The notes under the pieces were generated by a model that had not been told where the DNA came from, ran no database searches, and saw only the letters and a list, made by a program, of their open reading frames with translations. Below, piece by piece: positions 1 to 9,293 of a DNA stretch of 64,000 nucleotides. Every line of letters starts with the position of its first letter. Position 1 is the stretch's first letter. This DNA comes from Bacillus timonensis (GTDB taxonomy: Bacteria > Bacillota > Bacilli > Bacillales > Bacillaceae_L): the NCBI GenBank assembly GCA_020171895.1, contig JAIVAN010000009.1, positions 62,001 to 126,000 of the forward strand. Direction: 5' to 3'. The position numbers and the translations under genes were made by a program.

Positions 1-125
1 AGTCTCGGTTCCTTCCACTCCGATTAACACGCATGAATGACTAAAATCCAACACTCTAAATCTTAAAAATCAAGGTCACATTTCATTCTTCATGGTACAA
101 TTCTCATTTTCATGGTAGTCTACCA
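1..125 (+). repeat. Partial copy (3' end) of the ~253-bp dispersed element
   Basis: The first bases match the right-hand part of the element at 26548-26805: the GGTTCCTTCCACTCC block, the GATTAACAC terminal repeat, and a tail ending near CATGGTAGTCTACC. The left part of the element lies outside the window. It lies downstream of glyA, which is read leftward. No coding potential is seen between 1 and 309. Confidence 0.8.
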
Positions 126-132
126 TGAAAAT
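106..132. repeat. Perfect inverted repeat, 12-bp arms
   Basis: The arms ATTTTCATGGTA and TACCATGAAAAT are perfect complements separated by GTC. The hairpin sits at the outer edge of the dispersed element, where other copies show a GGTAGNCTACC boundary. It has no T tract on either side, so it is probably not a terminator. Function is unknown. Confidence 0.7.
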
Positions 133-265
133 TGACAAAAACCACTCATCATCTAGAATGAGAATCATTTATTAGCAGGTAACCTTACCTAAAAAGTTCG
201 ATAAACCTAGTTATCACTAGGGGTGTAGATATATCTTTTTTAGTCACTTTTCATCTTCTTGCACG

Positions 266-306
266 AAAAGAGGGTCAGACTTTATTGTTAGTCTAACCCT
301 CTTTTC
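266..306 (-). terminator. Intrinsic terminator of glyA
   Basis: A 15-bp stem with one mismatch (266-280 with 291-305, AAAAGAGGGT...ACCCTCTTTT) lies directly after the glyA stop codon when read on the minus strand. It ends in a T tract. Confidence 0.85.
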
Positions 307-309
307 TTA

Positions 310-1551
310 TTACATTTCTTTATATAGCATAAATTTACTAGTTAGTGTTTCAACTCGTTGTTTCGCTTCGTTTTGTTTTTCTTCATCTTCTATATTTTTT
401 AACGTGAATGCAATAATCGATGCGATTTCTTTCATTTCTGCTTCACCAAAACCTCTGCTTGTTACAGCAGCAGTACCGATACGAATACCACTCGTAACAA
501 ATGGACTCTCTGGATCGAACGGAATTGTGTTTTTGTTCACTGTAATACCAATTTCATCAAGTACTTTTTCAGCAACTTTCCCTGTAATACCTAGAGAACG
601 AACATCAACTAAAAGTAAGTGATTATCTGTACCATCAGATACTAAGCTTAACCCTTCTGCTTTTAAGCTCTCTGCTAAATACTTTGCATTATCAATGATC
701 GCTTGAGCATATTGCTTAAAATCATCTTGAAGTGCTTCGCCGAAAGCTACAGCTTTAGCGGCAATTACATGCATCAGTGGTCCACCTTGAATACCCGGAA
801 AAATTGATTTATCAATCTTCTTTGCAAATTCTTCCTTACACAGAATCATTCCACCACGTGGTCCACGTAACGTTTTATGAGTTGTTGTCGTAACAAAATC
901 CGCATATGGAACTGGATTTTCATGAAGCCCAGCTGCTACTAAGCCAGCAATATGTGCCATATCGACCATTAAATAAGCGCCCACTTCATCAGCAATTTCT
1001 CGAAAGCGTTTAAAGTCAATCTTCCTTGGGTACGCACTTGCTCCCGCTACGATTAATTTCGGTTTATGTAATTTAGCTTTTTCTAAGACATCTTCATAGT
1101 TAATTTGGTGAGATTCAGAATCTACACCATATTCTACGAAATTATATTGGATTCCACTGAAGTTTACGGGGCTTCCATGAGTCAAATGACCTCCATGTGA
1201 TAGATTCATCCCTAAAACTGTATCACCTTGTTCAAGAATCGTGAAATAGACAGCCATATTGGCTTGAGCCCCTGAGTGTGGTTGAACATTTGCATGATCT
1301 GCTCCAAATAATTCTTTTGCTCGATCACGTGCCAGATCTTCTACTACATCAACATGTTCACATCCACCATAATACCGGCGACCAGGGTACCCTTCTGCAT
1401 ATTTGTTCGTTAATACAGATCCTTGCGCTTCCATTACAGCTTCACTTACAAAGTTTTCAGATGCGATAAGTTCAATTTTTGTACGTTGTCTCGATAATTC
1501 ATCTTGCATTGCTGCAAATACCTGTTGATCTTGACTCGCTAAATGTTTCAT
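310..1551 (-). CDS. glyA: Serine hydroxymethyltransferase
   Basis: Cytosolic PLP enzyme that converts serine and tetrahydrofolate to glycine and 5,10-methylene-tetrahydrofolate, feeding purine, thymidylate and methionine synthesis. The 413-residue length is normal for the family. The PLP-binding lysine is K226 in the [14 protein letters not shown] motif. The SENFVS start region and the [13 protein letters not shown] substrate loop are intact. It is monocistronic here, with its own terminator downstream, and next to ywlG as in B. subtilis. In B. subtilis glyA belongs to the PurR regulon, but I see no clear PurBox in its upstream region here. Confidence 0.97.
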   Translation of the reverse strand: MKHLASQDQQVFAAMQDELSRQRTKIELIASENFVSEAVMEAQGSVLTNKYAEGYPGRRYYGGCEHVDVVEDLARDRAKELFGADHANVQPHSGAQANMAVYFTILEQGDTVLGMNLSHGGHLTHGSPVNFSGIQYNFVEYGVDSESHQINYEDVLEKAKLHKPKLIVAGASAYPRKIDFKRFREIADEVGAYLMVDMAHIAGLVAAGLHENPVPYADFVTTTTHKTLRGPRGGMILCKEEFAKKIDKSIFPGIQGGPLMHVIAAKAVAFGEALQDDFKQYAQAIIDNAKYLAESLKAEGLSLVSDGTDNHLLLVDVRSLGITGKVAEKVLDEIGITVNKNTIPFDPESPFVTSGIRIGTAAVTSRGFGEAEMKEIASIIAFTLKNIEDEEKQNEAKQRVETLTSKFMLYKEM

Positions 1552-1705
1552 TGGAATCCCCCTTCATTTGTAAAGGTTATACTGAAAATGATATAAGTTA
1601 TACTTTTTTAAAATTTCTACTATATTGTAGCATGTTAATAGAGGAAGAGAAAGAGGATTGAAGTTCATTAAAAAACTCGCTGTTTGACAATCATTTAGGG
1701 GAAGA

Positions 1706-1719
1706 CAGAGACGTCTCTG
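1706..1719. repeat. Perfect 14-bp palindrome CAGAGACGTCTCTG
   Basis: A self-complementary 14-mer in the glyA-ywlG intergenic region, flanked by GGGG on the left and CCC on the right, so the stem could extend past a small bulge. It has no T tract. It could be a protein-binding site or the remnant of a small hairpin element; I cannot tell which. Confidence 0.5.
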
Positions 1720-1790
1720 CCCTTGCACTTTATTCCTCATTTCATCCCTCTGGGCTAGTCTTATTACTAAAAAATTTCTTTCTCAAAGAA

Positions 1791-1818
1791 TAAAAAACCC
1801 CCACTTCTGTGAGGATTT
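1791..1818 (-). terminator. Intrinsic terminator of ywlG
   Basis: On the minus strand an 8-bp stem (ATCCTCAC with GTGGGGGT, including G-T pairs; 1797-1804 with 1809-1816) is followed by six T. It begins at the ywlG stop codon. Confidence 0.75.
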
Positions 1819-2417
1819 TAACAGCTAGCATTTTCTGCTTTTTCTTCATAAACAGCTCTAGCTCCACCTATAAGCTTTGGTCTAGTTTTTGCTAATGTTA
1901 CATGAGCACTGCCCAGTTGCCTGATTGAACTTCTAATTGGGACTGCCACATGCTTTAAATGCATTCCAATAAATGTGTCACCTATATCAATTCCTGCTTC
2001 TGCTTTAATATGCTCTACTACAACAGCGTCTTGAAAATTTTGATAGGCATGAGTAGCCATTGCTCCACCTGCAGACCGAACTGGTATAACGGTTACCATG
2101 TCGTAATTACGCTTAATCGCTGTTTCTCTCTCTATTACCAACGCTCGATTTAAATGTTCGCAACACTGAAACGCTAACATGACACCTGAATCTTTTTGCA
2201 ACGACTTAATTTCGTTAAAAATCATCTCAGCTACTTCCATTGTCCCAGCTGTACCGATTTTTTCTCCAATGACTTCACTTGTACTACAGCCAATTACGAG
2301 TAGCTGGACACTCGATAACCTTACTTGTTCACGAAAGTCAGCTAATATCGTTTTAAGTTGATGCCTTAACTGCTCTAATTCTGTTGCCATACGATCCGCC
2401 CTTTCTTCCATTGTCAT
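1818..2417 (-). CDS. ywlG: UPF0340 / TIGR01440 family protein YwlG
   Basis: Conserved Firmicutes protein of unknown function, recognised by the [18 protein letters not shown] block near residues 40-60 and by synteny between rpiB and glyA. It is 199 residues, close to the usual length. No transmembrane segment or signal peptide is seen, so it is probably cytosolic. The annotated start ATG lacks a clear Shine-Dalgarno sequence. An internal ATG at 2390 (MATELEQ) has GGGCGG upstream, so the true protein may be nine residues shorter. No function should be assigned. Confidence 0.85.
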   Translation of the reverse strand: MTMEERADRMATELEQLRHQLKTILADFREQVRLSSVQLLVIGCSTSEVIGEKIGTAGTMEVAEMIFNEIKSLQKDSGVMLAFQCCEHLNRALVIERETAIKRNYDMVTVIPVRSAGGAMATHAYQNFQDAVVVEHIKAEAGIDIGDTFIGMHLKHVAVPIRSSIRQLGSAHVTLAKTRPKLIGGARAVYEEKAENASC

Positions 2418-2480
2418 CTTATCTAAATATTACGATATGAGCCAAGGGAGAAAAAAAGATTAACTTTTCCTTTATCATTC

Positions 2481-2927
2481 TCATTGATTAGTTTTTTCAA
2501 GTTCTGTAATTTTCTCTACTCTTCTTTCGTGTCTTCCGCCTTCAAACTCGGTAGTTAACCAAATTCTCGCTATTTCTCTCGCTAATCCTGGACCAATTAC
2601 ACGTTCGCCCATTGCTAGAACATTACTGTCATTATGTTCTCTCGTTGCTTTTGCGCTAAACGTATCATGAACAAGTGCACATCGTATTCCTTTTATTTTA
2701 TTCGCAGCTATGCTCATCCCGATTCCAGTTCCACAAATTAATATGCCTTTATCCACTTCACCAGATGCTACCTTTGAAGCAACCGGTAAGGCATAATCAG
2801 GGTAATCAACAGATGTGTTACACTCGCACCCAAGGTCTTCAAACGAAATGTTCATCTCTTTCAATAAACCTTTTATTTCTTCTTTAATATTTAATCCACC
2901 ATGATCAGAAGCAATCGCAACTTTCAT
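2481..2927 (-). CDS. rpiB: Ribose-5-phosphate isomerase B
   Basis: Interconverts ribose-5-phosphate and ribulose-5-phosphate (or allose-6-phosphate) in the pentose phosphate pathway. The LacAB/RpiB signatures are present: ASDHGG near the N terminus, the catalytic cysteine (about C65) in ILICGTGIGMS, and the REHNDSNVLAMGER segment. Two consecutive ATG codons follow GGAGG. I chose the second because its spacing of seven is better and it matches the B. subtilis start (MKVAIASDHGG). Length is 148 residues. It lies between ywlE and ywlG in conserved order, with a short gap to ywlE suggesting co-transcription. Confidence 0.95.
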   Translation of the reverse strand: MKVAIASDHGGLNIKEEIKGLLKEMNISFEDLGCECNTSVDYPDYALPVASKVASGEVDKGILICGTGIGMSIAANKIKGIRCALVHDTFSAKATREHNDSNVLAMGERVIGPGLAREIARIWLTTEFEGGRHERRVEKITELEKTNQ

Positions 2928-2962
2928 CATTAGGCCTCCATTACTCTTTTTTCAAACCACAC

Positions 2963-3412
2963 TTATAGTTTATCAATTTTTTTAATTAATGCATCAATGA
3001 GTGTTGTCATTTCTTTAAACGTTTCTCGATATAGCTTTACTGAACCTCCGAACGGGTCTGATATATCTAGGTTATACCCTGCAGGTTCTTGGACAAACTC
3101 TTTCAATGTAAAAGTTTTCTCTCTCGCTTCTGGATACTGACTATTAATGAGCTGTTTATGACTTGTTGTCATGGTTAAAATATATGTAGCCCACTTAACA
3201 TGTTCTTCTGAAAGAAGCGAAGAACGATGTTGGTTTGGTATTCCTTCTTCATTCAAAACTTGCACGGTCTGGTAAGATGCTTCACTTCCTTGGTTTGCAA
3301 AAACACCCGCTGATCTAACGTGAAGTTCGTCTTTTTTTTTATACTTTAGCAATGCTTCAGCCATTGGACTTCGACAAGTGTTACCTGTGCATACGAAAAG
3401 GATATTTGTCAT
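2963..3412 (-). CDS. ywlE: Protein-arginine phosphatase YwlE (low-molecular-weight PTP fold)
   Basis: The low-molecular-weight phosphatase P-loop VCTGNTCRSP gives nucleophile C8 and R14, and the general acid is D119 in DISDPFGG. The threonine at position 12 corresponds to Thr11 of B. subtilis YwlE. That residue is the known determinant of phosphoarginine rather than phosphotyrosine specificity, so arginine phosphatase activity opposing McsB is the best call. It has 149 residues and starts ATG. The gap to rpiB is 32 bp, so the two are probably co-transcribed. Confidence 0.93.
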   Translation of the reverse strand: MTNILFVCTGNTCRSPMAEALLKYKKKDELHVRSAGVFANQGSEASYQTVQVLNEEGIPNQHRSSLLSEEHVKWATYILTMTTSHKQLINSQYPEAREKTFTLKEFVQEPAGYNLDISDPFGGSVKLYRETFKEMTTLIDALIKKIDKL

Positions 3413-3591
3413 ATTCTTTTCCCCTTTATTTCATTTTTTCTTCCTTTATTATAACCTTGTTGAATTTAACAATAAAGAAATCCAACAGATTAGTGAGTCT
3501 AGTGGCGATTTCAGAGGTTAGTTGTACTTCATTTAATATTCATAAACTACACTCTACGCAGGTTTTTCATCTCACTCTATTTTTAAAGAAC

Positions 3592-3622
3592 AAAAAAAGA
3601 GCAATCCTCTCTTGCTCTTTTA
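3592..3622 (-). terminator. Intrinsic terminator of mntP
   Basis: The stem AAAGAGCAA (3596-3604) pairs with TTGCTCTTT (3612-3620) around a seven-base loop. The minus-strand product ends in seven T. It lies just after the mntP stop codon. Confidence 0.85.
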
Positions 3623-3631
3623 ACCGTATGA

Positions 3632-4192
3632 TTATAATGGTAGTAGAAGTTTAATTCCAAATGCAAGTAGTATACTCCCACCTAAAGCTTCACTATATGA
3701 GCCAAACCAACCTTGTACTCTTCTTCCTATTAATAAACCTAACCATGTTAATACCATACTTACAAGCCCAAACATGATGATTGACAATATTGTCCTTGCA
3801 CCATATATTCCTAGGCTTAATCCTACTGAAAAACTGTCTAAGCTAACACTCAGGGCAAAAATAAATAAGCCAAACCCAACTGGCGCTATCACTTTCGAAT
3901 CTTCCTTTTTAAAAGAGGAGACTATCATCTGTATACCTAACACTAGCAGTAATAGACCACCTGCAAAAGAAGCAACGGCACCAAATTGGTCTGATAAAAA
4001 TCTTCCAATTACCATTCCGATTAATGGCATCCAAATATGGAAGATGCCGATTGTTAAACCTATGTAAAGAATCTGCTTTAGCCTCAGTTGGATAAACCCC
4101 ATTCCAAGCCCTACCGAAAAAGCATCCATCCCTAGTGCAAAAGCCATCATAAATAATGTAATAATCTCTCCTATTACTGCTGTTGCGTTCAT
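3632..4192 (-). CDS. mntP: Putative manganese efflux pump MntP
   Basis: Six-helix membrane protein of 186 residues with the duplicated DUF204 pattern. The acidic motif [14 protein letters not shown] occurs near residue 20 and [14 protein letters not shown] near 115, which is diagnostic for MntP/YwlD exporters. It would export Mn(II) at the cytoplasmic membrane. It lies between ywlE and ywlC as in B. subtilis and has its own terminator. I see no yybP-ykoY manganese riboswitch in the short upstream gap. Confidence 0.92.
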   Translation of the reverse strand: MNATAVIGEIITLFMMAFALGMDAFSVGLGMGFIQLRLKQILYIGLTIGIFHIWMPLIGMVIGRFLSDQFGAVASFAGGLLLLVLGIQMIVSSFKKEDSKVIAPVGFGLFIFALSVSLDSFSVGLSLGIYGARTILSIIMFGLVSMVLTWLGLLIGRRVQGWFGSYSEALGGSILLAFGIKLLLPL

Positions 4193-4290
4193 CTCCTACC
4201 TCCTCGGACTTGTCTCTTCTAAAGATATGCACGTCCAATTAGAAATAGAAGATTGAAATAAGATGAATGCTCTTTATAAATGATGATCTT

Positions 4291-5334
4291 TTATTGAGAA
4301 ATAATTTGGTTTCCAGCGGCTTTTAACAATCGGTTCATAATCGCTTGTCCGACTCCTTCACTTGGAAACGCCTCACTGTAGATGATATCAATATCATATT
4401 CGTCGAAGGAACGTAATGTTGCATATAATTGACTTGCTACTGTTGTTAAGTCGGCGCGTGTACCACAAGATAGGACGACATTTGCTTCAACATTTCCAGC
4501 ATTCTCTGACGTTGTTAGCACGCCAACTTTTTTTCCTTCATTTTGTTTTTCTTTTACTAATGTGTTGATATAGGGCAATGATCCCTCAACGATGAACAAT
4601 GGAGCCTTGGGAGCATAATGTGTATATTTCATACCAGGCGATTTCGGTGATTGTCCTTCCACTATTAAGGATTGATCAATCTCAACTTTCCCACAGACTT
4701 CTTCCAACTGTTCTTTCGTCACTCCACCTGGACGTAAAATGACAGGTACCTCTTCTGTACAATCTAAAACTGTCGATTCTAGACCTACTCCAGTTGCACC
4801 CCCGTTAATAATACCAGCAATTCGACCATTTAAGTCTTTCATGACATGGTCTGCTGTTGTTGGACTTGGTTTGCCTGAGAGATTTGCACTCGGTGCGGCT
4901 AATGGTAAGTTCGCTGCCTCAATTAACGCTAGTGCAATAGGATGATCAGGCATTCTTACAGCAACCGTTGATAATCCAGCTGTTACTTTTTCAGATACAG
5001 CTCCTTCTATTTTCGGCAAAACTAATGTAAGGGGACCTGGCCAAAATGCTTCAATTAACTTATGTACAATTTCCGATTGATAACTAGATATTTCTTTTAA
5101 TTGTTCAACCGAAGCGATGTGGACAATGAGTGGATTGTCACTAGGACGTCCCTTCGCTTCAAAAATTTTGCTTACAGCCTTATCTGATTTGGCATTCGCA
5201 CCTAATCCATACACTGTTTCAGTAGGAAATGATACTACTTCATCATGTTGTAACTCGGTAGCTGCTTCTTCTACCTGTGGATAAATATAAGTGATTTCAG
5301 ATCTATTATCCACATTCCAAATTTTCGTTTTCAA
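4291..5334 (-). CDS. ywlC: L-threonylcarbamoyladenylate synthase (Sua5/YwlC)
   Basis: Makes threonylcarbamoyl-AMP from threonine, bicarbonate and ATP, the first step of tRNA t6A modification. The 347-residue length indicates the long form: an N-terminal YrdC domain (VVSFPTETVYGLGANA about residues 34-49, KGRPSDNPLI, APSANLSG) plus the C-terminal Sua5 domain (from about residue 220; SPGMKYTHYAPKAPL linker). The start codon is TTG, supported by GAGGTGG upstream. Its upstream region holds the DnaA-box cluster, so its promoter may respond to DnaA. Confidence 0.95.
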   Translation of the reverse strand: MKTKIWNVDNRSEITYIYPQVEEAATELQHDEVVSFPTETVYGLGANAKSDKAVSKIFEAKGRPSDNPLIVHIASVEQLKEISSYQSEIVHKLIEAFWPGPLTLVLPKIEGAVSEKVTAGLSTVAVRMPDHPIALALIEAANLPLAAPSANLSGKPSPTTADHVMKDLNGRIAGIINGGATGVGLESTVLDCTEEVPVILRPGGVTKEQLEEVCGKVEIDQSLIVEGQSPKSPGMKYTHYAPKAPLFIVEGSLPYINTLVKEKQNEGKKVGVLTTSENAGNVEANVVLSCGTRADLTTVASQLYATLRSFDEYDIDIIYSEAFPSEGVGQAIMNRLLKAAGNQIISQ

Positions 5335-5427
5335 AAAACCACCTCTATCTATTTACATACAGTATGTATAAAAAACCTTATTTTACTTATTTTTTCGCCT
5401 GTGATTCCTCAAGAAAGTATATTAAAA

Positions 5428-5501
5428 TTATCTACACAAAACAAGCTTTATCCACAAATTGTGGATAAAGCTTAAGAAAAAGTGGATAACTTTGTGGATA
5501 T
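5428..5501. promoter_or_regulatory. DnaA-box cluster between ywlC and the GNAT gene
   Basis: Five nonamers matching TTATCCACA or its complement occur within 74 bp. A perfect TTATCCACA at 5448-5456 faces a perfect TGTGGATAA at 5460-5468. Single-mismatch boxes are TTATCTACA (5428-5436), AGTGGATAA (5481-5489) and TGTGGATAT (5493-5501). A weaker TTTTCCACG lies at 5510-5518. From memory, the B. subtilis ywlC upstream region is one of the few strong in vivo DnaA-binding loci outside oriC, so this is probably a conserved DnaA-titration or regulatory site. Confidence 0.88.
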
Positions 5502-5530
5502 GACCATTGTTTTCCACGTTCGTATTATTC

Positions 5531-5965
5531 CTATGATAGTTTTAACTCCATAAACAACGATTGATCCATTTGCAATAGCTTACTTACATGTTTAGATTCT
5601 TCTATATGCATAGGTATCTCTTCCCTTTCCACTGCATTGAACCCTAATAGAGCAAAGAAATCAACAGATGCCTTTTTATTCGTCGCTAAAAATACACGTT
5701 TCATTTCCTTTTGTTTTGCCAGCTCAAGTACACTTTTGAACAAGGCTAATAACATTGTCTGATCTACAGCTGGAGAAATGACAAGAGATCGCAATAATCC
5801 ATCTTGTTCAATCCTTTCCAATCCAACTGTCCCCATAAGTTGACCTTTATCATTCTCAATTAATACAAAATGATCTACAATCGCTTCTAACCCTTCATTA
5901 CTGACTCCAGCTTGTCCCAAAAACTCCTTAAGCACCTCTATATCACTAATACTCGCCACTCTCAT
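5531..5965 (-). CDS. ywlB: GNAT-family N-acetyltransferase, YwlB-like
   Basis: Small single-domain acetyltransferase of 144 residues. The fold is indicated by the central LENDKGQLMGTVGLE beta segment, the LLRSLVISP strand and the KASVDFFALLGFNAVEREEIP C-terminal motif typical of GNAT enzymes such as ArgA-like proteins. The substrate is unknown. I chose the ATG at 5965 because GGAG lies six bases upstream; a farther ATG would place this SD inside the gene. The name rests on position between ywlC and spoIIR. Confidence 0.75.
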   Translation of the reverse strand: MRVASISDIEVLKEFLGQAGVSNEGLEAIVDHFVLIENDKGQLMGTVGLERIEQDGLLRSLVISPAVDQTMLLALFKSVLELAKQKEMKRVFLATNKKASVDFFALLGFNAVEREEIPMHIEESKHVSKLLQMDQSLFMELKLS

Positions 5966-6107
5966 ATTTTTCTCCATCAAACCCACCCCATTTTCGATAT
6001 TCTACTATCTACTCTATGAGAACGAGGGAGAAATAGAACGAATTACTAGAGTTTTTTAAAAAAAAATTTGCAGAGGGTCAATGAAAAAAACAATTATTTT
6101 GGTGGAG

Positions 6108-6296
6108 TAGAATGTTGATTTTTATATATTAGCAGTGTTAACCGAAGTGGAAGGACCGAGACTCCTGCGGGAGATGCGCTGGACTGGAGACCCCACAGGC
6201 GAAGCCGAGGAGGCTCCAGGAGCGCCCCGCGGAAAGCGAGGTTCCTGCAACGAAGGTTAACACCCCAAGTTCAATGTTGTATTTTCAGGATAGCCT
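6108..6296 (-). repeat. Dispersed ~253-bp element, inverted copy with truncated tail
   Basis: The core from GTTAACCGAAGTGG to AAGGTTAACACCCC matches the reverse complement of the copies at 26548 and 38319, and ends in GTATTTTCAGGATAGCC. The tail region upstream is shortened. The outer end of the element abuts the spoIIR stop codon (6297-6299). The rest of 5966-6107 holds nothing recognisable. Confidence 0.85.
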
Positions 6297-6920
6297 CTAA
6301 CTAAATAACGAAGAGAAAAATTCAAAGAGAAAAAACTTTACCTCCACCTCTTCTTTTTGGTCTTTTTCTTCGCTTGCTACCTCTTCAACTTTCGTTTCTT
6401 CCTCCACCGGATCTATTGCTTCACCGTTTGAAAAATCCAAGAAACATAAAGGCGGGAATAACACACACCACCAGTTCGCACCTTCACCTTCTCCTAGCGT
6501 AATCAGAATTGCTTCATATTCACCTGCTGGATATATATAATTACCGTAAAGCTTTGTAGGAAACTCAACATTTCCAAAACCTACAGAATACGTTTGATTG
6601 ACTCCTTCTTCCTTTAGTACACCTTCTACAATCTCTTCAATCTCACCTAATCTACTTCTTATTAACTCTCTAGCAGCATCTATAGAAGTAAGCTCTGCAA
6701 CCCATTTAGTTATCTCTTCGTTTACATTGTCTCGAATCTTTCGTTTTAATGCTTGATCTTTTTCTGCGTCAGAGTTTGCTAGAATTCGCAAACGAATCGC
6801 TTCATCCGGGATCACTACTGGACCACTTGCTTCTACCTCTAAATCAGCTCGTAATAAATGTGCGTTTGCTCCAATAAACAATAATACTATGTAAAAGAAT
6901 ACTAACATTTGTTTTTTCAT
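6297..6920 (-). CDS. spoIIR: Stage II sporulation protein R
   Basis: Forespore-made signalling protein secreted into the intermembrane space, where it triggers SpoIIGA processing of pro-sigma-E. It has an N-terminal hydrophobic signal segment (about residues 5-20) and the family core IRLRILANSD (about 42-51), followed by the conserved SVGFGNVEFPTKLYG and GEGANWWCVLFPPLCF motifs. The 207-residue length is near that of B. subtilis SpoIIR. In B. subtilis it is transcribed by sigma-F; no sigma-F promoter was confidently located here. A dispersed repeat begins immediately after its stop codon. Confidence 0.95.
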   Translation of the reverse strand: MKKQMLVFFYIVLLFIGANAHLLRADLEVEASGPVVIPDEAIRLRILANSDAEKDQALKRKIRDNVNEEITKWVAELTSIDAARELIRSRLGEIEEIVEGVLKEEGVNQTYSVGFGNVEFPTKLYGNYIYPAGEYEAILITLGEGEGANWWCVLFPPLCFLDFSNGEAIDPVEEETKVEEVASEEKDQKEEVEVKFFLFEFFSSLFS

Positions 6921-7082
6921 TTTTTAGCACCGCCCCTTCTTGTCTATCATTGTGGACAGAAGAAGCATTTCTTAAACTACTAAAATAAAAAATCTAGTAA
7001 ACTTTTATTTTTTCTATCTTGAAGATAGGTTGGGCTCTTTTCTTTGGATGTTTAGAAGTCTAGGGTTAAACTACTCCCAAGT

Positions 7083-7121
7083 AAAAATGCTTAAAACCAC
7101 TTTTGTAGTTTTAAGCATTTC
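7083..7121 (-). terminator. Intrinsic terminator of prfA-prmC
   Basis: A 13-bp perfect stem AAATGCTTAAAAC (7085-7097) pairs with GTTTTAAGCATTT (7108-7120). On the minus strand it runs into a T tract. It lies just past the prmC stop codon. Confidence 0.9.
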
Positions 7122-7133
7122 TAACCCCCGAGA

Positions 7134-8003
7134 TTACCAGCCTATTTCAGCAAAAACCATTCGATCCTTGCCATTTATATCATGAACAACGTCTACTTTT
7201 GCATGTTGATATGTTTGTTTTAGCATATCCGCTACAACCTGACCTTGTCCTATCCCTACTTCAAAAGCGATTATTCCTTTATTCTTTATAACCTTTGGAA
7301 TTTCATTCATAAACCTTCGATAGAAATCTAAACCGTCACTTCCGCCAACCAATGCTCTTATTGGCTCATGGTCCTTTACAACTGTTGATAGCGTCTCAAT
7401 ATCACTTTCTGGAATGTATGGTGGATTAGACACGATTATATCAAGGCTAATATTATCTTTTATCAATGGTTGTAACAAATCACCCTCGAAGAAATCTATC
7501 TTTGCTCCTAACCGTTCAGCATTCTTTCTTGCCACTTCAATTGAAGCAGCTGCAATATCAACTGTCATTACTTTTAATCTAGGGTCTTCTAACGCTAACG
7601 TTATGGAAATTGCTCCACTTCCCGTTCCAACATCTACGAGTGTTAGCTCTTGTTGTTGTGGATACAGCTTATGAATACGTTCCAGCAAACCTAATACTAG
7701 CTCCTCTGTTTCAGGTCTAGGAATCAATACTTCTTTATTGACCAGAAAGGGTCTACCATAAAACTCTTCTTCACCTATTAAATATTGGACAGGTATGCCT
7801 TCTTGGTGCTTTTGTACGTCTGCTTTAAATTTTTCAACCAATTCTAATTTCATATCTTCCCTAAGATTACCAAGGAGTTGTGACCTTGTCATTTGTAAAT
7901 GGTGTCGTAATAGTAATTCTCCCGCATTTTCGTCTCTTCCCGCTTCACGTAAAAAAGAAGAAGCCCAATTTAGGGCTTCGTATATTTTAGAAATTTGTTG
8001 CAT
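7134..8003 (-). CDS. prmC: Peptide chain release factor N5-glutamine methyltransferase
   Basis: SAM-dependent enzyme that methylates the glutamine of the GGQ motif in RF1 and RF2. It has an N-terminal helical substrate-recognition domain (about residues 1-100) followed by a Rossmann methyltransferase with the SAM motif VDVGTGSGAI and the catalytic NPPY motif in IVSNPPYIPE. Length is 289 residues. Its ATG overlaps the prfA stop codon in a TAATG arrangement, which implies translational coupling with its own substrate gene. Confidence 0.96.
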   Translation of the reverse strand: MQQISKIYEALNWASSFLREAGRDENAGELLLRHHLQMTRSQLLGNLREDMKLELVEKFKADVQKHQEGIPVQYLIGEEEFYGRPFLVNKEVLIPRPETEELVLGLLERIHKLYPQQQELTLVDVGTGSGAISITLALEDPRLKVMTVDIAAASIEVARKNAERLGAKIDFFEGDLLQPLIKDNISLDIIVSNPPYIPESDIETLSTVVKDHEPIRALVGGSDGLDFYRRFMNEIPKVIKNKGIIAFEVGIGQGQVVADMLKQTYQHAKVDVVHDINGKDRMVFAEIGW

Positions 8004-9079
8004 TACTCAGCTTGCTCCATTTTTAATGCTTGATCTTCCATAATCAATGCATTAATAACTTCATCAAGCTTACCTTGTAAAATTTGATCTAGCTTTTGAA
8101 TTGTCAAACCAATGCGGTGATCTGTCACACGATTTTGCGGGAAGTTGTAAGTACGGATACGCTCTGAACGATCACCCGTACCAACAGCTGATTTACGGTT
8201 TTGATCATACTCAGCTTGAATTTCACGATTGATTTTATCATAAACACGAGCACGCAAAACCTTCATTGCTTTCTCTTTGTTTTTGATTTGAGACTTTTCA
8301 TCTTGACAGGTAACAACTGTATTCGTTGGAACGTGCGTTAGACGAACTGCGGACATCGTTGTATTAACACTTTGACCACCCGCTCCACTAGACGCATACG
8401 TATCAACTCGAATATCTTTTTCATGAATTTCAACTTCTACTTCTTCAGCTTCAGGTAAGCAAGCAACAGTCGCTGTTGATGTATGAATTCGACCACCAGA
8501 CTCTGTCTCAGGTACACGTTGAACGCGGTGAGCACCATTTTCAAACTTTAATTTTGAATAAGCACCTTTTCCAGTTATCATGAAAATGATTTCTTTATAG
8601 CCACCTACGCCAGTTGAGCTAGCTTCCATCACTTCTGTTTTCCAGCCTTGCGCTTCTGCAAAACGGCTATACATTCGGTATAGATCACCTGCGAATAAAG
8701 CAGCCTCATCTCCACCTGCCGCACCACGAATCTCCATAATAACGTTTTTATCGTCATTAGGATCTTTTGGTAAAAGGAGTATACGAAGTTTTTCACTTAG
8801 TTCTTCTTCTTGCTCCTGTAATTCTGATAGTTCTTCTTTTACCATTTCACGCATGTCGGCATCAAGTTTATCTTCAAGCATTGCCTTCGCGTCATCAATT
8901 TGTTCTTTTACTGATTTATATTCTCTATATGCTTCAACCGTATCTTGTATTTCTGATTGTTCTTTTGAATATTCTCGTAGCTTAGTCGTGTCATTTATTA
9001 TATCTGGATCACTTAATAATTCATTTAGCTTTTCATAACGAGCCTCAACAGCTTCTAAACGATCAAACACACTATTCAC
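8003..9079 (-). CDS. prfA: Peptide chain release factor 1
   Basis: Recognises UAG and UAA stop codons and triggers peptidyl-tRNA hydrolysis. The catalytic GGQ is at residues 234-236 and the codon-recognition PxT tripeptide is P190-E191-T192 (RVPETES). The protein is 358 residues, the normal length. It is first in a two-gene operon with prmC, and is divergent from racA across a 214-bp gap. Confidence 0.97.
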   Translation of the reverse strand: MNSVFDRLEAVEARYEKLNELLSDPDIINDTTKLREYSKEQSEIQDTVEAYREYKSVKEQIDDAKAMLEDKLDADMREMVKEELSELQEQEEELSEKLRILLLPKDPNDDKNVIMEIRGAAGGDEAALFAGDLYRMYSRFAEAQGWKTEVMEASSTGVGGYKEIIFMITGKGAYSKLKFENGAHRVQRVPETESGGRIHTSTATVACLPEAEEVEVEIHEKDIRVDTYASSGAGGQSVNTTMSAVRLTHVPTNTVVTCQDEKSQIKNKEKAMKVLRARVYDKINREIQAEYDQNRKSAVGTGDRSERIRTYNFPQNRVTDHRIGLTIQKLDQILQGKLDEVINALIMEDQALKMEQAE

Positions 9080-9293
9080 CTCTAATTTTAGTCCATAACA
9101 TTCTAATTATAGTATAGGGGAACCATACCGTCAAAGCAAATTAAAGGAAGGTCTTCGACAGTATTTGTAAAGCGACCATTTCTTATGTAGGATTTAAACT
9201 TTCTTTGCCGAATAAAAACAAGTTTTGTCTACTATGAAGGATATAAAGAATTCGTAAAGAACATGTTATACAACGTAAAAGGAGAGTGATATT

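Noticed and set aside
840-880. CACGTG as a parS site within glyA
   Set aside because: Only the central hexamer matches; the flanking TGTTNCACGTGAAACA bases do not, so it is a coding coincidence.
1552-1817. PurR boxes upstream of glyA
   Set aside because: No CGAAC or GTTCG core occurs in the region, although glyA is a PurR target in B. subtilis.
3909-4238. 109-codon frame overlapping mntP
   Set aside because: It lies on the same strand in another frame and overlaps a clearly conserved membrane protein.
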